A stretch of 64,000 nucleotides of DNA from Spirosoma oryzicola. GTDB lineage: Bacteria > Bacteroidota > Bacteroidia > Cytophagales > Spirosomataceae. The stretch covers positions 849,501 through 913,500 of the forward strand of contig NZ_CP089538.1 of assembly GCF_021233055.1 (NCBI RefSeq). The letters are read 5' to 3'. Both the position numbers and the translations under genes were made by a program. The notes under the pieces are model-generated. The model had not been told where the DNA came from and made no database searches. It worked only from the letters and a program-made list of their open reading frames with translations. Positions 18,881-28,610 of the stretch are shown here, piece after piece (position 1 is the stretch's first letter; the number at the start of each line of letters is the position of its first letter).

Positions 18881-19945
18881 ATGAATATCGCTATTATCGG
18901 CCCTGGCAAAGTGGCCCACCTACACGCCAAAGCCGTTTTGCAAACGCCTGATACCAACCTGGTCGCGGTTTACGGACGAACCTACCAGAAAGCGGACGAT
19001 TTTGCCAACCACTACGGCATCCGAGCCTACAGCGACGTGCACGATATGGTTGAGCGCGAAAAGGTCGATCTCTGTCTGGTTTGTACCACCCATCCGGCCC
19101 ACCGCGAACCGACGATTGCTGCCCTCAACGCGGGTTCGCACGTATTGGTCGAAAAACCGCTGGCTTCGTCGCTGGAGGACTGCGATGCCATGATTGAAGC
19201 GGCTAACCGGAATAATCGCTACCTGGGAACCATCAGCCAGCGTCGGTTTTACGCGCCGTCCATGCGCATTCGGAACGCTATTGACTCGGGGAAAATCGGT
19301 AAACCCGTGCTGGGAACGATTCAAATGCTCGGCTGGCGTGACGAAGCGTATTACAAGAGTGATGCCTGGCGCGGTACCTGGTCCGATGAAGGTGGTGGGG
19401 TGTTGGTGAATCAGTCGCCCCATCAGCTGGATTTGTTATTGTGGTACATGGGCGACGTAGACGAAGTGTATGGTGTCTGGCGCAATCTCAATCACCCGTA
19501 CATCGAAGTAGATGACACGGCTTTAGCGATTGTAAAGTTCAAAAATGGCGGACTGGGGAATATCATCGTCAGCAATTCACAGAAGCCGGGAATTTTTGGC
19601 AAAGTTCACGTTCACGGGCAGAACGGCGCGTCGGTAGGCGTTCAGACCGACGGGGGTGCTTTATTTATCGCCGGGATGTCGAGTATTACCGATCCTCCCG
19701 TCAACGATCTTTGGACGGTGCCAGGCGAAGAAAATCAGTTAGCGCAATTCGTGGCTGAGGATACGGCTTTCTTCAACACCATCGACGCAACGGTCTACTA
19801 CTTCGGTCTGCAAATCGCCGAGTTTCGCGATGCGATCCGCGAGAATCGTCCGCCATCCGTAACGGGTGAAGATGGCCGTAAAGTCGTTGCTCTATTTCAG
19901 GCTATTTACGAATCAACCCGAACGGGTTTGCCAGTAAAATTATAA
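18881..19945 (+). CDS. Gfo/Idh/MocA family oxidoreductase
   Basis: This is a 354-residue NAD(P)-dependent oxidoreductase of the glucose-fructose oxidoreductase / inositol dehydrogenase family, acting on sugars or related polyols. The N-terminal Rossmann fold shows IIGPGKVAHLHA at 5-16 and the family signature EKPLASS at 91-97. The C-terminal domain carries GGGVLVNQSPHQLDLL, with the His-Asp typical of the active site. There is no signal peptide, so it is cytoplasmic. It stands alone between two terminators, close to but probably not co-transcribed with the polyol-type dehydrogenase upstream. Its substrate cannot be named from sequence. Confidence 0.9.
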   Translation: MNIAIIGPGKVAHLHAKAVLQTPDTNLVAVYGRTYQKADDFANHYGIRAYSDVHDMVEREKVDLCLVCTTHPAHREPTIAALNAGSHVLVEKPLASSLEDCDAMIEAANRNNRYLGTISQRRFYAPSMRIRNAIDSGKIGKPVLGTIQMLGWRDEAYYKSDAWRGTWSDEGGGVLVNQSPHQLDLLLWYMGDVDEVYGVWRNLNHPYIEVDDTALAIVKFKNGGLGNIIVSNSQKPGIFGKVHVHGQNGASVGVQTDGGALFIAGMSSITDPPVNDLWTVPGEENQLAQFVAEDTAFFNTIDATVYYFGLQIAEFRDAIRENRPPSVTGEDGRKVVALFQAIYESTRTGLPVKL

Positions 19946-19955
19946 CGACAAAATA

Positions 19956-19987
19956 GAAAAGGGACCACGGTAAGCGGTCCCTTTTTC
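19956..19987. terminator. Bidirectional terminator between the oxidoreductase and susD-like genes
   Basis: AAAAGGGACC (19957-19966) pairs with GGTCCCTTTT (19976-19985). A run of A on one side and T on the other suits both convergent transcripts. Confidence 0.75.
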
Positions 19988-20012
19988 GTTACGATATTCG
20001 GTTTAACCCAAA

Positions 20013-21317
20013 TCAGCTTTCCGGATCTTTGGGGGTTGTCGTATTGTTGTCGCGCTCGGTGCGAGGATAAGGAAAGTAATTCCGGTTTCGCTCCGATCCG
20101 GTTGTACCGGGGCCTGGTCGGCCAAACCGGCGGCTATCTTCGAGCCGGAAGCCCTGATACGCCAGTTCGATGTTCCGGTTACGCAGAATTTCTGTCAGGA
20201 CCGCATCCGCCGATTGTGAACCGCTGTAGGCCGGCAAACCAGCTCCTACGCCAAACGCATCGGTTGCCGCCGTTTTCGTCAGTACTTTGTTCAACGCAGT
20301 TATGGCTCCGGCTACGTCATTTTTACGGGCCGACGCTTCGGCTTGGATCAGCAGAATTTCACCGGGGAGATAAACCGGAATAGGCGTAGCGTTCGCCGTA
20401 TAAAAACCCGTACCCAGGTTCGCTTTGGTGTTGGCCGTCTGCGTATAGAACGCAATGCGTCGGTCGTTCGCTGCCGGAGCCAAGGCCCCCGATAAGCCGA
20501 GATTAACATTGGCGGGAGCAAATACGTTGACGTTTCCGAAGGTGTAGAAGAAAACCGGATTCCGCGAGTTGTCATCGAAATTATAAACCGATTTTTTGGT
20601 CAGGTCGACTTTTGCCGCAGCGGTTAGCGCTTTGTCGTAGTCACCCGCAAAAAGGGCGTAACGAGCAATCAACGCCTGAAGCGTATTCGAAATATCGATA
20701 CCCGGTACAATTCGGTTGGTGAAATTCGTCGATACCGGATTCGCAGCCACCTGCGCAGCCGCCGTTTCTAGCGAGGTAATGGCTTCTTTCAGCAATTGCG
20801 CCCGGTCAACGAAAGGGGAATTTTCCTGAGAAACAATGGGAGCCGCCTGAAAAAATTGGGCCAACGTACCCAGTGCTAGTGCTCGGAAAATAGAAGCATA
20901 GGCCGTTATGCCGCTTTTGGTGCCCGCATCAGCCGCCACGGTACCCACATTGGCGAGAACCAAGTCGGCGTTGGAGCGAACAAGTTGACACTGTGTCCAA
21001 AGGTTGCGGACCACCGCATTCGTATTGGTAACGTTAGCTTGCCCTTGTTGCAACGCAAACTCATCGCCGTTCCCCTGGTTGAGCACGACAAACTCGCCGG
21101 TTGTCAGACCGCCACCCGCTACAACATTGTAGATGACGCTCGTTGCGCCACCCACTGTAAAGCGGTATTGCAAACTGTTGCAAACGGTGATAAGCCCCTC
21201 CGCCGTACTGACCACCTGTTGCTGACTGGCTGTGCTGGGGTTGATAAAGTCCTGATTACAGGCGTTCTGCGTCAGCAGCAAACCCGACAGGATGGTTGTT
21301 AGAAGAATCCGTTTCAT
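20013..21317 (-). CDS. RagB/SusD family outer-membrane nutrient-binding lipoprotein
   Basis: The 434-residue protein is a SusD-like surface lipoprotein that caps the SusC-type channel encoded just upstream and helps capture a glycan or peptide. A short signal ends at a lipobox-like QNAC (Cys20), which is a poor match to the usual L-x-[GA]-C. Typical SusD features follow: an early helix pair with VRNLWTQCQLVRSNADLVLA, the helical repeats ASIFRALALGTLAQFF and LQALIARYALFAGDYDKAL, and the C-terminal family signature EILRNRNIELAYQGFRLEDS. It is downstream of a SusC-like gene (55-base gap). A divergent dipeptidyl-peptidase suggests peptide ligands, which is an inference. Confidence 0.9.
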   Translation of the reverse strand: MKRILLTTILSGLLLTQNACNQDFINPSTASQQQVVSTAEGLITVCNSLQYRFTVGGATSVIYNVVAGGGLTTGEFVVLNQGNGDEFALQQGQANVTNTNAVVRNLWTQCQLVRSNADLVLANVGTVAADAGTKSGITAYASIFRALALGTLAQFFQAAPIVSQENSPFVDRAQLLKEAITSLETAAAQVAANPVSTNFTNRIVPGIDISNTLQALIARYALFAGDYDKALTAAAKVDLTKKSVYNFDDNSRNPVFFYTFGNVNVFAPANVNLGLSGALAPAANDRRIAFYTQTANTKANLGTGFYTANATPIPVYLPGEILLIQAEASARKNDVAGAITALNKVLTKTAATDAFGVGAGLPAYSGSQSADAVLTEILRNRNIELAYQGFRLEDSRRFGRPGPGTTGSERNRNYFPYPRTERDNNTTTPKDPES

Positions 21318-21371
21318 AAGTGAAAATCGATGCTTGGCAGTCGTCGTCTTAACGTATGACTGCTGAGAGTT

Positions 21372-24300
21372 TTAGAATGTCGCTGAGAGTTTGACTTGGT
21401 AGGTACGTGGAATGGGTACGTTGCCAAAGTCAAGGCCGCGAAGCAGGTCATTGGTACCACCCGCATTTGTCTCAGGATCAAAACCGGGGTATTTGTCCCA
21501 CGAATACAGGTTCCGACCAATGAGCGAAACGCTCCAGTTGCTGATTGGCTTAATCACGCTAGGCAATGTATAACTCAGCGAGACTTCCCGCAATTTGGTG
21601 TATGAGCCATTGTCTACCCGCCATTCTTCGGTGTTGTAAATCGCGAAAATATATCCGCGTGGCAATTCACCCCGAAGTTCTCTTTCGGCGTATTCGCCTA
21701 GTCCAACACCCTGACGAGTCCGTTTGTCGGCGTTAAATACCTGCACGCCCTGTACGAAGTCCAGCAATACGTGCAATGTCAACGATTTGTAATTCAGATT
21801 GGTAGCAAATGAACCGGTCCATTTTGGGTTCGGGTTCGCAATGACAATGTTGGCCGTGGGAAACCGCGTGTCAGGCTGGCCTTCGGCGGTACGGGCTACG
21901 GTGTACTCCGTCGAACCGGTTACCTGACTAGACGCCCGCTCCGATTGCGGGAACCCTTGTGGTGTCAATAGCAATGAACCGTCTGCGTTACGGGCGTATC
22001 CGGTACCAAAATACACGCCAACGGGTTGGCCCTGAATTAGATAAGGTGCCCCGGCTGGCGACGGAACCGAGATAATCGGGCTACCAAGCGATAGAACTTT
22101 GTTGCGGTTGCGGTTGAAGATAGCTGTGAAGTCCCAGCTAAAATCTTTTGTCTTTACGGGCACAACGTCCAGCACAGCTTCGAGCCCTTTGTTTTCCATC
22201 GTCCCCACATTATTGATGATGCTTGAACCACCCGTTGACGGAGCCAGCACGCGGTTTACGACCAGATCTTTGATTTGCTGGTTATACACCGTTACGCCTA
22301 AGCCGATGCGGTTGTTCAGGAACGACAAATCAGCTCCGGCTTCCAGTTCGGCCATACGTTCGGGGCGCACCAGCGGGTTGGCCAACTGCGATCCGGGCAG
22401 CAGTGTGTTTCTTCCCAGATAAGCCACTGGCGAGAACTGGTAGAACCGGCTGTACGAGCCGACACCCGACAGGTTTCCGGCTTCACCATAGCTCAGCCGC
22501 AGTTTCAGGCTATTGAACGCGTCGTTGAATTGAGCATTTTTCCAGAAACCCAGATCAGACACTACAAAGGAGCCACTTACTTTAGGATAAAACTGATTCG
22601 TTACGGAGGGCGAGAACTTCGACGATTCATCGCGACGGATCGCTCCCGTCAGGAACGCTAAATTGCGGTAGCCTAATGTCGCCTGAACGAAATAGCCGCT
22701 CAGATTAAAGCGGTCGAGGCTGTAGTCCGCTAGGACCGTCGTACTACCGGCACCCCGCACGGTTTCGATAAACGGAGCCAGGTTTTGCCCCTGCGACGTT
22801 GAATAGTCGGATCGGAAAAACTGGTAGTTATAACCGGCAACCGCATTTAATTTAAACTGCTCCGACAGTTGCCGTTCGTAACTGACGTTCAGGTCTGAGT
22901 TGAGTTGCAATACGGTGTTGTTACCCGTTGCCGAAAACCCTTGCGGATATAGGTTAGCGCCCAGCGACGCCTGAGCCGCGTAGGGATAAGGCCGGATGTA
23001 GTTCTGACCAACCTGGCCGTAGGTATCAACTCCGAAGATGTAATCGACGCTCAGTCCTTTGAAGGGAGTCAGGTTTAACTGTAGATCGCTGATTGTGCGG
23101 TTCACCGACTGCGTAAATTTCATGTCCTCGATGGTCGAGAGCGGGTTTACGCGGGGCCCTTCCACGGCTTGCAGGTTACCCGAAACATCGCGCTGGGTGA
23201 TGTCGTAAATGTTGTTAACGATGTTGACCGAATTGATCGGGCTGTAGAACACGTTGCCGTTCGCTTTTTCGTTGGCGAAGCTATTCACGTAACTCAGACC
23301 TGCTGATAATTTGGCCCAGTTGGTCAGGCGTTGGTCGAGCCGGGCGCGAAGGTTGTAGCGCGTAAAATCCGTGCCTTTGATGATACCCTGATTTTTCAAA
23401 TAGCCGAACGACACGTAGTACTGCGTGTTATCACGACCACCCGAAACCGAAATCGCGTTATCGGTACCGTATCCCGTCCGGAAGATCTGGTCGAAATAAT
23501 TATAGCGCGTTACGTTATCGACTACGTTGGAAAGCAGATTATTGGTTGTTCCGTCCCGAACAATGGGAATGAACGTCGTTGCCGGATTAAGCTTTGTTAC
23601 ATCCTGTTGTGCACTTGCCGTGTTGTACGCGTTGATGGTGTACAACCGTTGCTGCGCGTTTCCGAACGTTTTGTTGTACAGATTGACCGGAACGCTTTTG
23701 CGTAGTTCGTTGACGTTGAATGACGTAGAAAACGTAACGCGGGGTGCACCCGTCGAACCGCGTTTGGTGGTAATCAGCACAACGCCATTGGCCGCGCGAG
23801 AGCCGTACTGAGCCGCAGCAGCAGCGCCATTAATGACGTTCAGGCTCGCAATATCATTTGGGTTGATGTCAGCCAGTCGGTTGGTTCCGGGCTGGGCGGA
23901 GGCTACCTGATCCGCTACCGCCAGTTGCGAAACGTTGGCGCTCTGGTTGCTGACAATAACACCGTCAATGACGTAAAGCGGGTCCGACGAGCCGGATAGG
24001 GACTTGATACCGCGCAACCGAATCGAAATCGAACCCGACGGATCGCCGGAGTTTTGCGTGATCTGAGCGCCGGGTACTTTTCCCTGTAACGCATTCAATA
24101 GCCCCGCCGAACCGGCTTGTTGCAGGTCTCCGCCTTTGATCGTACTAATCGCGTTCCCCAGTTCGCGCCGGGTCGTCGTGATGGTTGAGCCGGTTACCAC
24201 AACCTCGTCCAGGTTGGCGATATCTTCCTTGAGCGTCGCATTCGCCGTTACCGTTTCGGCATTTCCGAGCGTGATAGTTTGCTTCGCTGGGCTATAACCG

Positions 24301-24566
24301 ACGGCCGAAAAGTTGAGGGTGTATGTACCGGCGGCTAAGCTGGTTGCGAATGAATAATTACCGTCAGCGTCGGATGCCGAGCCCGTCGTGGTGCCAAGCA
24401 CCTGTACCGTAACGCCGGGAATTCCTGCGCCGTTAGCATCAGTCACCCGTCCTTTGAGCGTAAACCGGTTGTTCTGAGCAAATGTGTTTGTACACATCAA
24501 TAAGGTTAGCCATAGTATCCAGATGTGTCGGATACGATAACTAGTAGGTGAATACCTGCTGGTCAT
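21372..24566 (-). CDS. SusC/RagA family TonB-linked outer-membrane channel
   Basis: The 1064-residue protein is a SusC/RagA-type TonB-dependent importer. It has a signal peptide (hydrophobic IWILWLTLLMCTNTFAQ), a carboxypeptidase-like regulatory domain at about 30-110 (LKGRVTDANGAGIPGVTVQV), a TonB box-like NLDEVVVTGS, a plug domain with LLNALQGKVPGAQIT, DPLYVIDGVIV and GSRAANGVVLITTKRG, and a long beta-barrel ending in a terminal Phe. It is the first gene of the pair with the SusD-like lipoprotein and is divergent from a dipeptidyl-peptidase IV. SusC/SusD complexes import glycans or, for RagAB, oligopeptides; the neighbour favours peptides. Confidence 0.95.
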   Translation of the reverse strand: MTSRYSPTSYRIRHIWILWLTLLMCTNTFAQNNRFTLKGRVTDANGAGIPGVTVQVLGTTTGSASDADGNYSFATSLAAGTYTLNFSAVGYSPAKQTITLGNAETVTANATLKEDIANLDEVVVTGSTITTTRRELGNAISTIKGGDLQQAGSAGLLNALQGKVPGAQITQNSGDPSGSISIRLRGIKSLSGSSDPLYVIDGVIVSNQSANVSQLAVADQVASAQPGTNRLADINPNDIASLNVINGAAAAAQYGSRAANGVVLITTKRGSTGAPRVTFSTSFNVNELRKSVPVNLYNKTFGNAQQRLYTINAYNTASAQQDVTKLNPATTFIPIVRDGTTNNLLSNVVDNVTRYNYFDQIFRTGYGTDNAISVSGGRDNTQYYVSFGYLKNQGIIKGTDFTRYNLRARLDQRLTNWAKLSAGLSYVNSFANEKANGNVFYSPINSVNIVNNIYDITQRDVSGNLQAVEGPRVNPLSTIEDMKFTQSVNRTISDLQLNLTPFKGLSVDYIFGVDTYGQVGQNYIRPYPYAAQASLGANLYPQGFSATGNNTVLQLNSDLNVSYERQLSEQFKLNAVAGYNYQFFRSDYSTSQGQNLAPFIETVRGAGSTTVLADYSLDRFNLSGYFVQATLGYRNLAFLTGAIRRDESSKFSPSVTNQFYPKVSGSFVVSDLGFWKNAQFNDAFNSLKLRLSYGEAGNLSGVGSYSRFYQFSPVAYLGRNTLLPGSQLANPLVRPERMAELEAGADLSFLNNRIGLGVTVYNQQIKDLVVNRVLAPSTGGSSIINNVGTMENKGLEAVLDVVPVKTKDFSWDFTAIFNRNRNKVLSLGSPIISVPSPAGAPYLIQGQPVGVYFGTGYARNADGSLLLTPQGFPQSERASSQVTGSTEYTVARTAEGQPDTRFPTANIVIANPNPKWTGSFATNLNYKSLTLHVLLDFVQGVQVFNADKRTRQGVGLGEYAERELRGELPRGYIFAIYNTEEWRVDNGSYTKLREVSLSYTLPSVIKPISNWSVSLIGRNLYSWDKYPGFDPETNAGGTNDLLRGLDFGNVPIPRTYQVKLSATF

Positions 24567-24612
24567 AGGTGAGTAGAAAGTTAGTTATACGGTGATAAAA
24601 ATGGTTAAGTCC

Positions 24613-24641
24613 GAAATATACCTATAATAAATTTTGTGCAA
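24613..24641 (-). promoter_or_regulatory. Candidate promoter of the first susC-like gene
   Basis: On the minus strand TTG (24641 to 24639), an 18-base spacer and TATATTTC (24620 to 24613) match the Bacteroidota consensus with one mismatch in the last base. The leader would be about 40 bases. Confidence 0.4.
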
Positions 24642-24781
24642 TTACCGCTCATCCAAATAAGAGGAAAACCCGGTTCGTGATGGTTAAATCCTCTTTTTAG
24701 TGCAAGGAAATCCTGACAAATTCGAAGCGTTCGTTTTATAGGCTAGCACGGTTCAGCGCACTGGATGAACTCATTTTTCAG

Positions 24782-24789
24782 TAGCTTTG
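24782..24789 (+). promoter_or_regulatory. Candidate -7 element of the dipeptidyl-peptidase gene
   Basis: TAGCTTTG matches TAnnTTTG exactly and lies 27 bases before the ATG at 24816. The upstream element is only CTG at 24761-24763, 18 bases away, so the promoter is probable but not strong. Confidence 0.4.
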
Positions 24790-24815
24790 ATGCTTTTATT
24801 TAAGTCAACAAACGC

Positions 24816-27050
24816 ATGAATACTCGTATTAAGATCGGCTGGTTTCTGAGCTTCGCCATCTTACTGAACTGGGCTGGATTTGCTCAGTCGACCAATGCAC
24901 AGACCAAACAACGGTATGCCACGCTTCAACAGGCGCTGGCAGCAACCGGACAGTTGAACGGATCATCAGGACCACGAAGCGTGAACTGGATCGAGGGCGG
25001 GACCAAATTTTCGTTCATTGATGGTCAGAACGTTATCAAAACGCTGTCGCCGAATGACCAGAAAGAAGAAATCGTTTTCGACGGGAGCCAGCTAAAATTT
25101 CCCGGTACCGATAAACCGTTCACCTACGGTTCGTTTCAGTGGTCGAAAGATTCTAAAAACATCCTGTTTCAAACAAATTTTCGACCTGTTTACCGCCGTT
25201 CGGGTGTGTCCGATTACTACGTTTACTCCGTTGCCGATAAGAGTTTGAAAATCGTTGCCAAAGACGCACAAACGGCCGAACTGGCACCCGACGGGCAGAA
25301 AGTTGGTTACGAGCGGGGTGGCGATCTGTTTGTGTTTGATTTTGCTACGCAGCAAGAAACGCAGCTTACCAATGATGCGAAGCCTGCTTTCTACAACGGT
25401 CGGTTTGGCTGGGCCTACGAAGAAGAGTTCGGATTGGCGCAGGCTTGGGAGTGGTCGCCCGACAGTAAGTTCATTGCGTTCTGGCAATCGGACGAGCGGG
25501 AGGTTCCGATCTACAAACTAACGGATTACAAAGGTTTCGACGAAAAATTTGATTCGCTGCCGTATCCACGCGTGGGCGACAAGAATCCGACTGTCCGCAT
25601 TGGTGTCATCGAAATTGCCAAAAAGGCGAAGCAATGGATGAGCGTGGAACTGGGCGACGGCTATATTCCCCGCATTTACTGGACTACGCAGGAAGGCCAG
25701 CTCGCCATTATACATCTGAACCGCAAGCAAAATCACATGCGGTTATTTATGACAAACGCCCGTACGGGTGATGCTAAACAAATCCTGGAAGAAAAGGCGA
25801 ATACCTGGGTCGATGTCTTTGACTTTTTCGCGGGTATCAATCATCTGCTGTATTTCCCGGCGGGCGTGCAGGAGTTTTACTGGGTATCGGACCGCGACGG
25901 TTACGCCCATCTTTATCGCTACGATTACGCCGGGAAGCTACTCAATGCGGTCACCAGCGGAAAATGGGAAGTGACGTACCTGCACCATATCGACCCGAAA
26001 GCCAAGAAAGTTTATTTTACCTCAACGGAGGTTTCGCCGATGGAACGGCATCTGTTCGTGGCGGATCTGGACGGTAAAAATAAACGTCGTCTGACAACGG
26101 TAGCCGGTCGGCACACAGTTAATTTTTCGCCCAATGGTCAGTACTTTATTGACCGGTACTCCAATGTGCAAACGCCCACGCAGGTTGAGTTACGGGACAC
26201 CAAAGGCAAGCTCCTCAAAGCGCTGGAAACAAATAAAAAAGTCGCTGATTTCGTCGCCAGTCACACGTATGCGCCGAAAGAACTGGTTACGTTTACCACC
26301 TCCGACGGACATCCAATTGACATCTCGATCATCAAACCGATTGACTTTGATCCAACGAAAAAATACCCGGTTGTGCTCGACATCTACGGTGGACCGGGTT
26401 CTCAGTCGGTTTACAATGAATTTACGGTAGGGGGCTGGCATCAGTGGCTGGCTCAAATGGGTTACGTCATAGTGGGCGTCAACAACCGGGGAAGCGGTGG
26501 CTACGGACGTGATTTTGAGAAAGTAGTGTACGAAAAACTGGGTAAATACGAAAGTGGGGACTTTGCCGAAACAGCCGCTTACCTGGCGAAACAACCGTGG
26601 GTCGACGGTAACCGGATGGCGATCCGGGGCCACAGTTATGGTGGTTACATGAGCAGTTACACGATGCTGACTCATCCGGGCGTGTTCAAGGTGTCACTGG
26701 TTGGCGCGCCGGTTACCGACTGGCGGCTTTACGATTCGATCTATACCGAACGTTATATGGGACTACTGCCCGAAAATGACGAGAAATATAAAGTGAGTGC
26801 TGTGACTACGTACGCTAAAAATCTGGCGGGTAAGCTGTTTGTCGCTCACTCGACAATGGATGAGAATGTGCACGTACGTAACACGTTTCAGCTGATGAAT
26901 GCTCTGGAAGATGCGGGGAAAGATGCTGATCTGCGCATTTATCCGCCTGGCGCCCACGGGGTAGCCTACAGTTCAACGACTCAGCTGCTGCTTTATCAGC
27001 AGTATACAACGTATCTGGAGACTAATCTGAAAAGCGCTGGTGTCAACTAG
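24816..27050 (+). CDS. Dipeptidyl-peptidase IV, family S9
   Basis: This 744-residue exported serine peptidase releases X-Pro or X-Ala dipeptides from peptide N-termini. A signal peptide (LSFAILLNWAGFAQS) directs it to the periplasm. The N-terminal beta-propeller carries the Glu-Glu motif of DPP IV in WAYEEEFGLA (202-204), which anchors the substrate amino terminus. The C-terminal alpha/beta-hydrolase domain has Ser607 in GHSYGGY, Asp682 in STMDENVH and His714 in PGAHGVAY, a complete triad. It is divergent from a SusC/SusD pair, so a role in processing imported peptides is plausible. A strong terminator follows. Confidence 0.95.
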   Translation: MNTRIKIGWFLSFAILLNWAGFAQSTNAQTKQRYATLQQALAATGQLNGSSGPRSVNWIEGGTKFSFIDGQNVIKTLSPNDQKEEIVFDGSQLKFPGTDKPFTYGSFQWSKDSKNILFQTNFRPVYRRSGVSDYYVYSVADKSLKIVAKDAQTAELAPDGQKVGYERGGDLFVFDFATQQETQLTNDAKPAFYNGRFGWAYEEEFGLAQAWEWSPDSKFIAFWQSDEREVPIYKLTDYKGFDEKFDSLPYPRVGDKNPTVRIGVIEIAKKAKQWMSVELGDGYIPRIYWTTQEGQLAIIHLNRKQNHMRLFMTNARTGDAKQILEEKANTWVDVFDFFAGINHLLYFPAGVQEFYWVSDRDGYAHLYRYDYAGKLLNAVTSGKWEVTYLHHIDPKAKKVYFTSTEVSPMERHLFVADLDGKNKRRLTTVAGRHTVNFSPNGQYFIDRYSNVQTPTQVELRDTKGKLLKALETNKKVADFVASHTYAPKELVTFTTSDGHPIDISIIKPIDFDPTKKYPVVLDIYGGPGSQSVYNEFTVGGWHQWLAQMGYVIVGVNNRGSGGYGRDFEKVVYEKLGKYESGDFAETAAYLAKQPWVDGNRMAIRGHSYGGYMSSYTMLTHPGVFKVSLVGAPVTDWRLYDSIYTERYMGLLPENDEKYKVSAVTTYAKNLAGKLFVAHSTMDENVHVRNTFQLMNALEDAGKDADLRIYPPGAHGVAYSSTTQLLLYQQYTTYLETNLKSAGVN

Positions 27051-27079
27051 TCGATTAAGCCGACAATTAGTATACAGAA

Positions 27080-27117
27080 TATCGCCCGGCCTCCTCAAAA
27101 GGTCGGGCGATTTTTTT
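27080..27117 (+). terminator. Rho-independent terminator after the dipeptidyl-peptidase
   Basis: ATCGCCCG-G-CC pairs with GG-T-CGGGCGAT around a short A-rich loop and is followed by seven T. Confidence 0.8.
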
Positions 27118-27151
27118 AGGGGACCACTGAGCTTTTGGGGCTACATGCGAT

Positions 27152-27225
27152 CCGTGGTGTCGGTTTCTCAAAACCGACACCGATTGCTGACGCGGAGGGT
27201 CGGTTTTAAGAAACCGACACCACGG
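27152..27225. repeat. Paired palindromic repeat, copy 1
   Basis: Two facing hairpins are enclosed by a 15-bp perfect inverted repeat (27152-27166 with 27211-27225). The first is GGTGTCGGTTT-CTCA-AAACCGACACC (27156-27181). The second is a degenerate reverse copy, TCGGTTT-TAAG-AAACCGA (27200-27217). Related pairs occur at 51309-51394 and 62043-62209. The arrangement resembles REP/BIME elements. It lies in a gap between genes. Confidence 0.75.
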
Positions 27226-27317
27226 CCCCGCCTATTGACAAAGTCTGATGAAAAGAATTATGTGTGTTTAAAGTAACTTATATAGCTACTAGTAGTTACC
27301 AATATAGTTTTGTAGTA

Positions 27318-27325
27318 TATATTTG
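27318..27325 (+). promoter_or_regulatory. Candidate -7 element of the LpxR-like gene
   Basis: TATATTTG is an exact TAnnTTTG match in an AT-rich stretch; no good -33 element is visible. If used, transcription starts near 27332, which favours the GTG at 27362 over the GTG at 27335 as the start codon. Confidence 0.35.
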
Positions 27326-27334
27326 GCGTAGTCA

Positions 27335-28399
27335 GTGTTTCGCCGAATACAACCTACACTTGTGTCAAGATTATTTTATACAACGCTACTCTGTTCGCTG
27401 TTGCTTCGTCCTGCTCAGGCACTTTGCCAGTCTACTGTATCTGCCGATAGCTCGGCTGTTGGTAGTTATCTTAGTCTGGCCTGGGACAATGATGCGTTTC
27501 AACTCAGGGCGAAAAATACGTCTGATCGGTATTATACGAACGGTGTTCATATAAGGCTGCTGAGTAATTACTGGCGAAAATGGCCCACTCATTATGCCTT
27601 GTTGAAATTAGGAGCTAAAGCAGATCGCCGTTATACGTATCAGTATGATTTTGGTGTCGGACAGGAAATTTATACGCCCCGCAACATCACGGTTCGCGAC
27701 CGGCCATTGTATCCGAACGATCATCCGTACGCGGGGTATCTCTACCTATCATGGGGCTTGGTAACCAGTGATGCAGTAGCGGGACGAAGATTGACCTCAA
27801 AGCTTACCGCCGGCGTAATTGGTCCCTTAAGCGGAGCTGCCGAAGTTCAGCAATGGTTTCATCTGGCCGAGAATTTCAAGGAGCCGAAAGGGTGGGGTAC
27901 CCAGATGCCGAACGACCCAGCGATCAGTTATTATGTCGGATACGATACCCGGATCGTTCCCCAGTTTACGCCCGTAGTGGACATTATTGGTCACGTAGAC
28001 GGCAACATAGGCATGCTGAGCAACTACGTTACAATGGGAACCCTGCTGCGGATCGGCTTATTCAACGACTATTTTCAGAACGCTACGGGGCTTTACGATC
28101 CGTCGTCGGGTCAATCGCGCCGACGAATACAGTTTTATGCTACGCTGGGAACATCCTTCCGGGCAGTACTCGACAATTCGCTGCTTCAGGGGGGCTGGTT
28201 CAAAGGAGTCGATAACTATTACGCCTTGCCCGCTGTAGAGCTGGAGCATTTTCTTGGCTTAATCGACGTTGGCGGTGTTGTTGCCTACAAAAACGTTCAA
28301 CTTTCTTTTACGCAATCCTTGCAGACAAGCGAATTCAAGCGAGGATTAGATCACCAATGGGGGCGATTTGGCTTGCTTTTTCGGTGCGGTCATAAGTAG
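27335..28399 (+). CDS. LpxR-like lipid A deacylase (DUF2219 family)
   Basis: The 354-residue protein resembles LpxR, an outer-membrane barrel that removes the 3'-acyloxyacyl chain of lipid A. Family features are LSLAWDNDAF near the mature N-terminus, DRYYTNGVHI, GVGQEIYTP and NDHPYAGYLYLSWG, where N, D and the PYAG segment form the active-site region. A signal peptide (FYTTLLCSLLLRPAQALC) precedes them. Both candidate starts are GTG: 27335, as given, or 27362, which sits better behind the candidate promoter and begins right before the signal peptide. Substrate preference in this organism is unknown. It lies alone between a repeat and a SusC/SusD operon. Confidence 0.85.
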   Translation: MFRRIQPTLVSRLFYTTLLCSLLLRPAQALCQSTVSADSSAVGSYLSLAWDNDAFQLRAKNTSDRYYTNGVHIRLLSNYWRKWPTHYALLKLGAKADRRYTYQYDFGVGQEIYTPRNITVRDRPLYPNDHPYAGYLYLSWGLVTSDAVAGRRLTSKLTAGVIGPLSGAAEVQQWFHLAENFKEPKGWGTQMPNDPAISYYVGYDTRIVPQFTPVVDIIGHVDGNIGMLSNYVTMGTLLRIGLFNDYFQNATGLYDPSSGQSRRRIQFYATLGTSFRAVLDNSLLQGGWFKGVDNYYALPAVELEHFLGLIDVGGVVAYKNVQLSFTQSLQTSEFKRGLDHQWGRFGLLFRCGHK

Positions 28400-28532
28400 C
28401 TACTAAGCACTACTACTTGGTAGAATCACTTACCAGGATTTATAGAAAAAAGTCTATATAATCATAAAATTATCAAATATGTTTCTTTGGCCGTATGAAT
28501 GACTGCATGGCAAGTATTTTTTAGAATAATAT

Positions 28533-28562
28533 ATTGTTTAAAATAATAATCTAGTAATATTG
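28533..28562 (+). promoter_or_regulatory. Candidate promoter of the second susC-like gene
   Basis: ATTG (28533-28536), 18 bases and TAATATTG (28555-28562) match the Bacteroidota consensus with one mismatch in each box. The surrounding 200 bases are strongly AT-rich and contain no gene. The leader would be about 43 bases. Confidence 0.4.
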
Positions 28563-28610
28563 TAGCCCTAATTAAAAAGTGATTAAAGAACCTTCTTTTC
28601 CTAACACTTC

